Below are positions 1 through 6,975 of a stretch of DNA of 23,819 nt, piece by piece. A program made the position numbers and the translations under genes. The stretch's first letter is position 1. Each line of letters opens with the position of its first letter. The stretch comes from an uncultured Eubacteriales bacterium (lineage in GTDB: Bacteria; Bacillota; Clostridia; Oscillospirales; Butyricicoccaceae), in contig CAKRRK010000020.1 in the NCBI GenBank assembly GCA_934395135.1, positions 1 through 23,819 of the forward strand, in the 5' to 3' direction. The notes beneath the pieces were generated by a model. It made no database searches. It was not told where the DNA came from and worked only from the letters and a program-made list of their open reading frames with translations.

Positions 1-38
1 GGACCGATCTGTATAACCTTTTTGATCCTTTTTTTCAT
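1..38 (-). CDS. ispG: IspG (GcpE), N-terminal fragment
   Basis: Only the first 12 codons lie in the window, reading MKKRIKKVIQIG from ATG 38-36. The start has an AGGTGG ribosome site about 10 bases upstream, inside the end of rseP, and lies 3 bases after the rseP stop codon. The lysine-rich start followed by VIQIG resembles the beginning of 4-hydroxy-3-methylbut-2-en-1-yl diphosphate synthase, the iron-sulfur enzyme of the MEP isoprenoid pathway. In many Firmicutes ispG follows dxr and rseP directly. The identification rests mostly on this gene order, because the visible peptide is too short to prove it. Confidence 0.55.
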   Translation of the reverse strand, partial: MKKRIKKVIQIG

Positions 39-41
39 ACG

Positions 42-1091
42 TTATGTTCCACCTGAAATCCTGGTGACAAGGCGCAGAATGTCATGGCCCGTCACATATA
101 CCATTAACCCCATTAACAGAATAAGGCCCGCTGCATGCACATATCCCTCGTATTTGGGGCTGACTTTCTTGCCGCCCCGGAAAAATTCAAGGATGATAAA
201 AAGCAGTCTGCCGCCATCCAGCGCCGGCAAAGGCAACAGATTCATCACGCCGAGGTTAATCGAAATAAACGCAATCCATGCAAAAAATTCCCGAATGCTG
301 CTTTTTGCGCTGGTGGCAAGAATTTCTGTCACCCCGACAGGTCCGGACAAATCATTTACCGATACATGCCCGGTTATCAGCTGGCCAAGGCTTTTCCAAA
401 TCAGGTTGGCATAGCTGACGGACGTATCCCAGGACAATTTTACATTGTCCAAAAAACTGGCGTCTTTCACCGCAAAGTAAAAGCCATATTTATAAACCTC
501 TGTTCCGTCTACCACAAAAGTATCCGGCTGCAGCGGTACATCCTGCAGCAAAATCTTTTCGCCGCCGCGACGTACCAGAATATCCATCGGCGCATCTTCC
601 GCCATAGCAAGCGCTGTGCTGACGTCCGACGTCAGACGGATTTTATATCCGTCAATTTTCAGGAGTTCATCCCCTGCCATCAGCATTTCCGGTCCTTCGT
701 ATTGAAATCCGTTTTCAAAATGGTCAATTATCGGCACCGATATCTGCTTTGTCGGCAGGAACAGAACCAGTACAATAAGAAACCCGATGATAAAATTCAT
801 CACTGCGCCTGCCGCAATGATCAGCGCTCTTCTTCCAATTGACGCCTTGTTAAAACTTCTTTCGTCTTCCGATTCTTCGTCTTCGCCTTCCATCACCACC
901 GCGCCGCCAAACGGCAGCGCTTTGACCGCATACAATGTCTCGCCGATCTGTTTTTTGAAAAGCGTCGGTCCCATGCCAAGCCAAAATTCATTGACCCGCA
1001 CGCCGGATTTTTTGGCCGTGATGAAATGTCCAAACTCATGAACAATAATCAGACAGCCGAATGCTACGATTGCAAGAATGACTCGTAAAAT
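42..1091 (-). CDS. rseP: RseP-family site-2 intramembrane zinc metalloprotease
   Basis: Membrane protease that cleaves transmembrane segments of anti-sigma factors and remnant signal peptides. The zinc motif HEFGH is encoded at 1040-1026, inside a hydrophobic first helix (VILAIVAFGCLIIV). A PDZ-like region follows (GDELLKIDGYKI), then the second active-site helix with NLLPLPALDGGRLLF near the C terminus. All core family elements are present. The start is abnormal: in the frame carrying HEFGH there is no ATG, GTG or TTG between the upstream stop (1100-1098) and the motif. The first NTG codon, a CTG, falls only four residues before it. I place the start at ATT 1091-1089, preceded by AGGTGA at a 6-base spacing, giving 349 residues beginning (M)LRVILAIV. 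Alternatively, one extra T in the TTTT run at 1090-1087 hides a GTG start at 1101. Sits 10 bases after dxr and 3 bases before ispG. Confidence 0.9.
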   Translation of the reverse strand: MLRVILAIVAFGCLIIVHEFGHFITAKKSGVRVNEFWLGMGPTLFKKQIGETLYAVKALPFGGAVVMEGEDEESEDERSFNKASIGRRALIIAAGAVMNFIIGFLIVLVLFLPTKQISVPIIDHFENGFQYEGPEMLMAGDELLKIDGYKIRLTSDVSTALAMAEDAPMDILVRRGGEKILLQDVPLQPDTFVVDGTEVYKYGFYFAVKDASFLDNVKLSWDTSVSYANLIWKSLGQLITGHVSVNDLSGPVGVTEILATSAKSSIREFFAWIAFISINLGVMNLLPLPALDGGRLLFIILEFFRGGKKVSPKYEGYVHAAGLILLMGLMVYVTGHDILRLVTRISGGT

Positions 1092-1101
1092 ATTCTTTCA
1101 C

Positions 1102-2244
1102 CTACTTTAAAAAGGATTGTACGGCGCTGCGCGCAAGACGATCGCTGCGCATCACGTCGTTGATCGTGACATCCGCAATAAATTCCACCTGCTCCATCGC
1201 GCGCTCTACCAGTTCTGCAATTTGATAAAATTTTATCTTATCCTGCAAAAACAAGGCAACCGCCTCTTCGTTGGCGCCATTGAGCACCGCTCCTGCATTC
1301 CCTTTCTTTTCCGCCGCCTGTTTCGCGAGGGACAGACAGCGAAACGCTGTTTCATCCGGCGCATGAAAGGTCATTCTGGAAATATCCGCCAAGCAAAGAG
1401 GCTTTGCCGGGCATTTTTGCCGGGCCGGATATGTTAAGGCATACTGGATGGGCAGGCGCATATCCGGCACTCCAAGCTGCGCGATCACCGCGTTGTCGCA
1501 AAACTCCACGGCAGAATGCAGAATGCTTTCTCTATGTATGACGATTTCAATTTGGGAAGGCTGCACGCCATACAGCCACATAGCTTCAATGAGCTCCAGC
1601 CCCTTATTCATCATCGTCGCAGAATCAATGGTAATTTTGCTCCCCATTGTCCAGTTTGGGTGTTGAAGCGCCGCTTCTTTCGTCGCTGTTTTCAGTTCTT
1701 CCGCGGTCTTTCCAAAGAACGGGCCGCCGGAGGCGGTCAAAATGATTCTTTGGATTGGATTTTCTCCCGCGCCCTGGATGCATTGAAAAATCGCGGAATG
1801 CTCGGAATCCACCGGAAGAATACGCACGCCGTTTTGTTTTGCCTGCTCCATAACAATCTGCCCGGCGCACACCAAGGTTTCCTTGTTTGCAAGGGCGATA
1901 TCCTTTCCCGCGGCAATGGCTGCAAGCGTCGGCTGCAGCCCCACCATTCCCACCACTGCGGTTAGTACCAGATCCGCTTCCTCTGTGGTTGCCGCACGGA
2001 GCAGCCCGTTCATTCCGGCATATACGGGAATCCCCGTATCCGCAAGGCGTATTTTTAGAAGTTCCGCCGCGGCCGGATCAAAAACCGCCACCATATTCGG
2101 ACGAAGTTTTCTGGCCTGCTGCTCCAAAAGCGCAATGTTCCGGTTGGCCGTCAAGGCGCAGACCTTGGCGTCAATATACTCCAGAGTTTCTATTGTTTGG
2201 GTTCCAATGGAGCCGGTGGACCCTAAAATTGCAATTCGTTTCAT
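1102..2244 (-). CDS. dxr: 1-deoxy-D-xylulose 5-phosphate reductoisomerase
   Basis: Cytosolic NADPH-dependent enzyme converting 1-deoxy-D-xylulose 5-phosphate to 2-C-methyl-D-erythritol 4-phosphate, the committed step of the MEP isoprenoid pathway. At 380 residues it has the usual length. The N-terminal Rossmann motif GSTGSIG is at residues 8-14. The metal-binding loop LPVDSEHSAIFQ at 143-154 supplies D146 and E148. The conserved segment TIDSATMMNKGLELIEA at 205-221 supplies the third ligand, E217. It starts with ATG 6 bases after the cdsA stop, so the two are probably co-translated. It is followed by rseP and ispG, so two MEP-pathway enzymes flank the protease in the same operon, as in many Clostridia and Bacilli. 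Confidence 0.97.
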   Translation of the reverse strand: MKRIAILGSTGSIGTQTIETLEYIDAKVCALTANRNIALLEQQARKLRPNMVAVFDPAAAELLKIRLADTGIPVYAGMNGLLRAATTEEADLVLTAVVGMVGLQPTLAAIAAGKDIALANKETLVCAGQIVMEQAKQNGVRILPVDSEHSAIFQCIQGAGENPIQRIILTASGGPFFGKTAEELKTATKEAALQHPNWTMGSKITIDSATMMNKGLELIEAMWLYGVQPSQIEIVIHRESILHSAVEFCDNAVIAQLGVPDMRLPIQYALTYPARQKCPAKPLCLADISRMTFHAPDETAFRCLSLAKQAAEKKGNAGAVLNGANEEAVALFLQDKIKFYQIAELVERAMEQVEFIADVTINDVMRSDRLARSAVQSFLK

Positions 2245-2250
2245 ATTGCC

Positions 2251-3054
2251 TCACCCTAACACCTGAAGCAGCACCTCTACAATGGGCGCCACAAAAATCA
2301 CGCTGTCAAACCGGTCCAAAATTCCACCATGTCCCGGCAGTATTCTTCCGTAGTCTTTTATGCCAAACCTTCGCTTAATCACCGAAAAGGAAAGGTCGCC
2401 GATTTGTCCCAGCACGGCGCCGAACGCACCAATCAGCAACATAGCAGGATACGAAAACCCCGTGTCAAAGCACAAGTTGACAACCAAGGCATAGAGAAAC
2501 ACGCCCAAAGCGCCGCCAAGAACACCGCCTACCGCGCCTTCCACCGTCTTTTTGGGGCTGATGACCGGCGCGAGCTTATGCTTTCCAAACAGCATTCCGG
2601 AAAACAAGGCGCATACATCGCAGGCCCAGGCCGCAATCAGCGGTATCAGCACATAGATCTTCCCATGCTCCATAAAGTAAATCCGAAGCAGCGCAGAAAG
2701 CATATAGGGAAGAAGGAGGGCCGCAAAAAATGCCGCGGCAATTTTTAGAAAATCGATATTCTTATGATCATACAGCAGTTCCGCAAACAGATAGACAAGG
2801 AGCAAAACAAGGCCGGTCTGGGCGACTGCGGCGCTCCAGCCAAAATAGAAATACAGCGCGGTAAGCACAGAAAACCCGGAACACACCGCAAGAATCCGCC
2901 GGTTTGTGATAAGACCGGTAGAATGCAGCAGTTCGTACGCCGCGACAGCGCACAATACGGAAATCAAAACCGGCACGCCGGCGGGCGGCAGCACAAAAAA
3001 CACAAGGAATGCTACAATTCCCACTGCCGCACCTACAATCACCCTGGCTTTCAT
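2251..3054 (-). CDS. cdsA: Phosphatidate cytidylyltransferase (CDP-diglyceride synthase)
   Basis: Integral membrane enzyme making CDP-diacylglycerol from phosphatidic acid and CTP, the precursor of phosphatidylglycerol and other phospholipids. The 267 residues are mostly hydrophobic segments, starting with VGAAVGIVAFLVFFVLPPAGV. The C-terminal family signature is clear: SFSVIKRRFGIKDYGRILPGHGGILDRFDS, with the metal-binding aspartates near its end. The preceding loop contains the conserved SPKKTVEGAVGG. Its ATG overlaps the uppS stop codon as ATGA (3054-3051), a sign of translational coupling. Confidence 0.96.
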   Translation of the reverse strand: MKARVIVGAAVGIVAFLVFFVLPPAGVPVLISVLCAVAAYELLHSTGLITNRRILAVCSGFSVLTALYFYFGWSAAVAQTGLVLLLVYLFAELLYDHKNIDFLKIAAAFFAALLLPYMLSALLRIYFMEHGKIYVLIPLIAAWACDVCALFSGMLFGKHKLAPVISPKKTVEGAVGGVLGGALGVFLYALVVNLCFDTGFSYPAMLLIGAFGAVLGQIGDLSFSVIKRRFGIKDYGRILPGHGGILDRFDSVIFVAPIVEVLLQVLG

Positions 3055-3800
3055 CCTACACCCCCGAACCGTCTTGTTCTCTTATTATATGCGTCAATTG
3101 CATCGTCTAGGTCTTTTCTCTTGAAATCCGGCCACAAAACATCCGTAAAATAGTATTCCGAATAGGCGGACTGCCACAACAGAAAATTGGATATCCGTAT
3201 TTCCCCGCTGGGCCGGATGATGAGGTCCGGATCCGGCATATCAAACGTATACAAGCTGCGGGAAATCATATCTTCTGTAATATCCTCCGGCGAAATTTTA
3301 CCAAGCCTCGCCTGTTCCGCAAGTTTCCGCACAGCATGGCAGATTTCATCCCGGCCGCCGTAATTGATGCACAAAGAGGCCACCGCGCAGTCGGTCATCG
3401 TCGCCGCGATCCGGTTGGTTTCTTCAATCAGCGCTTTCAGTTCCCCTGTCATAACCGACAGGTCGCCGATCACCCGCACCGCCACATGTTTTACCCGCAT
3501 GGTTTCCATTGCTTCTTTCAAATAGCTGCGGAACAGGCCCATAATCGCGTCGACTTCTTCTTTGGGCCGCTTCCAGTTTTCGGTGGAAAACGCATAGACT
3601 GTAAAATATTTTACGCCGATTTCCTCGCAATAATACGCAATATCCCGGAAGGTTTCCGCTCCCGCCGCATGCCCCAAATGCCGGACAAGGCCCCGCTTTT
3701 TTGCCCATCTGCCGTTGCCGTCCATAATCACGGCGATGTGGCGCGGCACCTTTCGGCTCTGTGCCTGGGCCTGCCGTTTGCCAAATCCAAATAACGCCAA
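3051..3800 (-). CDS. uppS: Undecaprenyl diphosphate synthase (cis-prenyltransferase)
   Basis: Condenses isopentenyl diphosphate units onto farnesyl diphosphate to make the C55 lipid carrier for peptidoglycan and wall polymers. The signature HIAVIMDGNGRWAKKRG at residues 21-37 contains the catalytic aspartate D27. SFNF/STENWKRP-type and LIIRPSGEIRISNFLLWQSAYSEYYF segments complete the family pattern. At 249 residues it has typical length. I use a TTG start at 3800-3798, because no ATG occurs before the signature. The upstream GGGGG run at about 9-bases spacing is a possible ribosome site, so the start is less certain than the rest. It shares an ATGA overlap with cdsA. Confidence 0.95.
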   Translation of the reverse strand: MALFGFGKRQAQAQSRKVPRHIAVIMDGNGRWAKKRGLVRHLGHAAGAETFRDIAYYCEEIGVKYFTVYAFSTENWKRPKEEVDAIMGLFRSYLKEAMETMRVKHVAVRVIGDLSVMTGELKALIEETNRIAATMTDCAVASLCINYGGRDEICHAVRKLAEQARLGKISPEDITEDMISRSLYTFDMPDPDLIIRPSGEIRISNFLLWQSAYSEYYFTDVLWPDFKRKDLDDAIDAYNKRTRRFGGVG

Positions 3801-3823
3801 ATCCTAAACCCCCGTTTAACAGA

Positions 3824-3849
3824 TTCAGGGCGGCGAATGCCGCCCTGAA
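3824..3849 (-). other. Perfect intercistronic stem-loop between frr and uppS
   Basis: Eleven base pairs (TTCAGGGCGGC with GCCGCCCTGAA) close a 4-base loop. It lies 8 bases after the frr stop codon and about 24 bases before the uppS start. No run of T follows on the transcribed strand, so it does not look like a normal intrinsic terminator. It may protect or partition the mRNA between frr and the lipid/isoprenoid genes; that role is inferred. Confidence 0.7.
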
Positions 3850-3857
3850 CGCCGTCT

Positions 3858-4412
3858 TTATACTTCTGCCAATTCCTTGGATTTCTTTTCTGCAATGCCG
3901 TCGATCTCCTTGACATATTTGTCCGTCATCGTCTGCATCTGTTTTTCCGCATCTTTCAGTTCGTCTTCCGTCATCTCGCCGCCTTTTTTCATTGCCTTAA
4001 ATTTATCAATGGCATCGCGGCGAATATTCCGGATGGCAACCTTAGAGTCCTCTGCCATCTTGCTTACCTGCTTAATCAGTTCTTTCCGGCGCTCCTCATT
4101 GAGCTGCGGGAAAACCAGGCGGATCACCTTTCCGTCATTCTGCGGATTAATGCCAATATCCGACGCCTGAATGGCCTTTTCAATTTGCCCTAAAACAGAC
4201 TGATCCCATGGCTGAATCATCAGCATGCGAGGCTCCGGCGAAGAAATCGCACCAACTTGGTGAATCGGGGTCGCCACGCCAAAATAATCGATGGAAACCC
4301 GATCCAGCACAGCAGGGTTCGCCCGGCCGGCACGAACCGCGGCAAGATCCCGCACCAGAACGTCCGTCGTCTTTTTCATTTTCTCGTCAAAGGGGATAAA
4401 TTCAGCTTTCAT
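3858..4412 (-). CDS. frr: Ribosome recycling factor
   Basis: Splits the post-termination ribosome together with EF-G in the cytoplasm. At 184 residues it matches the family's near-constant length. Recognisable segments are the N-terminal VRDLAAVRAGRANPAVLDRVSIDYFG, then PEPRMLMIQPWDQSVLGQIEKAI, GKVIRLVFPQLNEERRKELIKQV, and the C-terminal helix with DKYVKEIDGIAEKKSKELAEV. Start ATG 4412-4410 has AAAGGAG 9 bases upstream. It sits about 108 bases downstream of pyrH, the standard pairing. Confidence 0.97.
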   Translation of the reverse strand: MKAEFIPFDEKMKKTTDVLVRDLAAVRAGRANPAVLDRVSIDYFGVATPIHQVGAISSPEPRMLMIQPWDQSVLGQIEKAIQASDIGINPQNDGKVIRLVFPQLNEERRKELIKQVSKMAEDSKVAIRNIRRDAIDKFKAMKKGGEMTEDELKDAEKQMQTMTDKYVKEIDGIAEKKSKELAEV

Positions 4413-4520
4413 ACTACTTTACTCCTTTACAATTTACCGTTATCCTATGTCACATTATTTTGCAACGATTTTTAAATTCGATCGAATCATCTTGTTTCCC
4501 GCATAAGTTTGCGGTATGTT

Positions 4521-5237
4521 TCATTCCGCTACAATCGTACCGATTTTTTCGCCGGTAACTACTTTATAAATATTTCCAGGCTCCTTCAAAGCAAATACTT
4601 GAATTGGAATACGGTTATCCATGGAAAGAGACGTCGCGGTGGAATCCATAACGCCCAGTCCCTGATTGAGAACATCCATATAGGTCAGAGAATCATACTT
4701 TTTCGCATTTGGGTTTTTCGCCGGATCAGAATCATACACGCCGTCAATGTTTTTGGCAAGCAAAATAACATCCGCGTTGATTTCCGCCGCGCGCAGCACC
4801 GCGGCCGTATCGGTAGAAAAATAAGGATTGCCGGTGCCGCATGCAAAAATCACAACCCGGCCTTTCTCCAGATGTCTGGTTGCCTTATTGCGGATATAAG
4901 GTTCTGCGATTTTATTCATTTCAATCGCCGACTGCACACGCACGTCTACGCCGCGCTGCTCCAGGGCATCGCACAGGGCAAGGGAATTAATCGACGTCGC
5001 CAGCATCCCCATATGATCCGCCCGGGTGCGCTCCATTTTGCCGCCCCCGTCTTTGACGCCTCTCCAAAAATTGCCGCCGCCAACCACAATGCCAACCTGC
5101 ACCCCGATATCGACGCACTCCTTGATCACATCGCACACGGGGCCGATGACGTCAAAATTCAATCCAAATTTTTTATCTCCCGCCAGGGCCTCTCCGCTGA
5201 TCTTCAGCAATACCCGTTTATACTTTGGTTTATCCAA
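4521..5237 (-). CDS. pyrH: UMP kinase
   Basis: Phosphorylates UMP to UDP in pyrimidine nucleotide synthesis; bacterial UMP kinases belong to the amino acid kinase fold and are hexameric. The glycine-rich YKRVLLKISGEALAG near the start, VGIVVGGGNFWRG in the middle and FACGTGNPYFSTDTAAVLRAAEI downstream are diagnostic. I choose the TTG at 5237-5235 (238 residues, MDKPKYKRV...) because GGAGGG at 5250-5245 is an excellent ribosome site 7 bases away. The in-frame ATG at 5252 overlaps that site and has no ribosome site of its own. A promoter is visible upstream. Unusually, rpsB and tsf are not upstream; a terminator and a wall-protein gene are. Confidence 0.96.
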   Translation of the reverse strand: MDKPKYKRVLLKISGEALAGDKKFGLNFDVIGPVCDVIKECVDIGVQVGIVVGGGNFWRGVKDGGGKMERTRADHMGMLATSINSLALCDALEQRGVDVRVQSAIEMNKIAEPYIRNKATRHLEKGRVVIFACGTGNPYFSTDTAAVLRAAEINADVILLAKNIDGVYDSDPAKNPNAKKYDSLTYMDVLNQGLGVMDSTATSLSMDNRIPIQVFALKEPGNIYKVVTGEKIGTIVAE

Positions 5238-5269
5238 CCTACTTCCCTCCATCTATCATTGCTTTTTCT

Positions 5270-5298
5270 ATTTTACCCTATCTGACAGAATTTTGCAA
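5270..5298 (-). promoter_or_regulatory. Sigma-A type promoter for the pyrH-frr operon
   Basis: On the minus strand TTGCAA (5298-5293), a 17-base spacer and TAAAAT (5275-5270). It lies 32 bases before the TTG start of pyrH and is the only good promoter match between the terminator at 5368-5400 and pyrH. Confidence 0.6.
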
Positions 5299-5309
5299 AG
5301 GATATCTCC

Positions 5310-5339
5310 ATGTTTTTGCCACGGTTTTGATAAAAACAT
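5310..5339. repeat. 8-bp inverted repeat upstream of the pyrH promoter
   Basis: ATGTTTTT at 5310-5317 and AAAAACAT at 5332-5339 form an inverted repeat with a 14-base spacer, ending 12 bases upstream of the -35 hexamer. It could be a regulator site or a chance AT-rich symmetry. Confidence 0.3.
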
Positions 5340-5367
5340 ATGCCGCTCTCTTGTATAAATTCACAAG

Positions 5368-5400
5368 AAAAAAGACAGGATGCACTATCCTGTCTTTTTT
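5368..5400 (-). terminator. Intrinsic terminator of the 3D-domain gene
   Basis: A 14-bp perfect stem (AAAAAAGACAGGAT with its complement) around a 5-base loop, with A/T tracts on both sides. It starts 2 bases after the stop codon of the gene at 5403 and separates it from pyrH. It is symmetrical enough to work in both directions. Confidence 0.9.
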
Positions 5401-5402
5401 TA

Positions 5403-6389
5403 TCACAAAATATATACTTTTGCCTGTTTGACGCCAAAATTAATACATTCGGACTCTGTGTTAAAAAACAGGTCGATCCGATTTCCCTTGATTTTTCCCC
5501 CAGTATCCTCACAGACTGCATAGCCGTAAATCCACGAAGTACCGTCGTCTGAGGTAATATATACTCTGCTGCCAAGGGGAATCACCTTGGGATCCACTGC
5601 AATCGCCCCCACTCTTGCCACTGTTCCGCTGGCGGTATAAGCGCCGCTGGAAGAAGTGTACGCTGTGGCTTTCACATCCAGCACTTTTTTATAGCGGATG
5701 ACCTCCCCGCGGCTTTCCAGTTTCCCGCTGGTGCCGTTTTCCAGGATAAGCGTCTGCGGTTCCACAAGAATGTCCTGCGACAGCAGTTCCCGCTCCGTTT
5801 CTTCCCCATTGACTTTTGTTATCTTATAAACTTCTCTGCCTTCGCCGGCAATGCCTTCCTGTGCCACCCGCACCTCCCCGACTGCAAGGTCAGAGGTCGT
5901 CCGCTTGAGCGTTTCATACGGCAACACGGTGGAGACAGTTTCCGTTTCCACGGTAACCCGATCCACCGCAATGCGGCCCGGCCCTTTTATCCGGGTATCC
6001 AACGACGGCGTTACTATATCATAAGCGCCTAAATCAACACCCGCTTCTGCCAGCAGCTGGGAAACGGGCGCGCCAATGGTTTTTATCGTTTGCATCGTTC
6101 CATCTGCAGAAATCACAACTTCAAATTTCTTTTGCAGCGTAACATTTCGCATCCAGTCAGAATCCGACTCGCTGACAACGGCGTAATCCTCCGGAGGGAA
6201 CCCCGCCGCTTCCAGGGCCTGTTCCGTATTTTCCGACAGAAGGTAAACATGGATGGTCTGCTCTCCGTCGCTGACCGCATAAGCCTGCAGATTCGCCAAG
6301 CAGACGATTCCGGCAAGCAAAACGCCCAGAGCCAGAAGCCAAATTCCTTTGCTCTGCATCCTTTCCTTCTTTTTTGTATGGTATTTCAT
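5403..6389 (-). CDS. Secreted DUF348-G5-3D domain protein (YabE/Rpf-like cell wall hydrolase)
   Basis: Probable secreted or membrane-anchored peptidoglycan-acting protein of the YabE/resuscitation-promoting-factor-like group. Residues 1-38 hold a basic start and one hydrophobic helix (GIWLLALGVLLAGIVCLANLQAYA), either a signal peptide or an anchor. A DUF348-like repeat covers roughly 86-135 (FEVVISADGTMQTIKTIGAPVSQLLAEAGV). A G5 domain follows at about 143-216. The 3D domain at about 237-327 carries its three aspartates, D266, D295 and D306. The 3D domain is related to the MltA lytic transglycosylase fold, so glycan cleavage is likely but not proven. The 328-residue length is usual. Start ATG follows AAAGGAGGAACT. 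It has its own consensus promoter, a hairpin-bearing leader and a terminator, so it is monocistronic. Confidence 0.9.
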   Translation of the reverse strand: MKYHTKKKERMQSKGIWLLALGVLLAGIVCLANLQAYAVSDGEQTIHVYLLSENTEQALEAAGFPPEDYAVVSESDSDWMRNVTLQKKFEVVISADGTMQTIKTIGAPVSQLLAEAGVDLGAYDIVTPSLDTRIKGPGRIAVDRVTVETETVSTVLPYETLKRTTSDLAVGEVRVAQEGIAGEGREVYKITKVNGEETERELLSQDILVEPQTLILENGTSGKLESRGEVIRYKKVLDVKATAYTSSSGAYTASGTVARVGAIAVDPKVIPLGSRVYITSDDGTSWIYGYAVCEDTGGKIKGNRIDLFFNTESECINFGVKQAKVYIL

Positions 6390-6446
6390 AGTTCCTCCTT
6401 TAAAAGCACATCCTCTTTTGCAGCTTTCATGCTACAAAGAGTATAT

Positions 6447-6494
6447 GCAGTTTTTTCCACAATATGCACATTTTTCAAGCGTGGAGAAAACTGC
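6447..6494 (-). promoter_or_regulatory. Stem-loop in the 5' leader of the 3D-domain gene
   Basis: GCAGTTTTTTCCAC at 6447-6460 and GTGGAGAAAACTGC at 6481-6494 can pair over 14 positions with one mismatch around a 20-base loop. It sits in the predicted leader of about 128 bases between the promoter and the start codon. No T tract follows. It may control mRNA stability or be bound by a regulator. It matches no riboswitch I know. Confidence 0.5.
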
Positions 6495-6523
6495 TGTGCA
6501 TTTCGCTTGGCTATGTCCTGCGT

Positions 6524-6552
6524 ATTATACGAAGTCGGAGGCAATATGTCAA
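6524..6552 (-). promoter_or_regulatory. Consensus sigma-A promoter of the 3D-domain gene
   Basis: On the minus strand TTGACA (6552-6547), exactly 17 bases, then TATAAT (6529-6524). Both hexamers are perfect. Transcription should start near 6517. Confidence 0.9.
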
Positions 6553-6975
6553 CTTTGCACAAAAATCAAATCGCAGTTGTCTTTTTTTAATTGTATTTTT
6601 TGTATAATTTTTAGTCAATGCATTTTATATTTTTGTTGAAACTGTAAAGTTCCGCAAAACTGTCAATGGGAAAGTTATATAATTTTATTCAGAAAGCCCT
6701 ACCGTTTTTCTACGCCCCTTTCTGTCTTCTTTTTGATATTTTTTCACTTTTATAGGATGAAACCTCTGTTTTTGATAATATTTTTTATGTTTTTATCATT
6801 TTTAAGGATTTATTTTTCAGAAAGCAGAAGGTGAATTCGACGTTTTTCGTGCGGTTTCCCGCCGGCGATGAACCTTCTTGGCTGCCGTTTTTTCTTGTGA
6901 TATATGATAAAATCCACGTATTTCTATCAAATACGATAAAAATATTTTCATTTTTTCCAGTATAAAAAAGCGTTT
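6553..6975. other. AT-rich intergenic stretch without a convincing gene
   Basis: About 420 bases between the 3D-gene promoter and the end of the flavoprotein gene. Minus-strand open frames run through it but have no ribosome site and no family resemblance. A 7-bp stem (6917-6923 with 6929-6935) lies 40 bases after the flavoprotein stop and could be a weak terminator, but it lacks a clean T tract. A short GC-rich patch near 6840-6890 has no assigned meaning. Confidence 0.5.

Noticed and set aside
135..842. A 235-codon plus-strand open frame opposite rseP
   Set aside because: It is the reverse shadow of a well-supported protease gene, has no ribosome site and encodes a composition unlike real proteins. 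The same holds for the long plus-strand frames opposite pyrH, pyrB and the permease.
4476..4487. Perfect 12-base palindrome ATTCGATCGAAT between pyrH and frr
   Set aside because: Short, not near a convincing promoter and without a second copy that I noticed; it may be chance.
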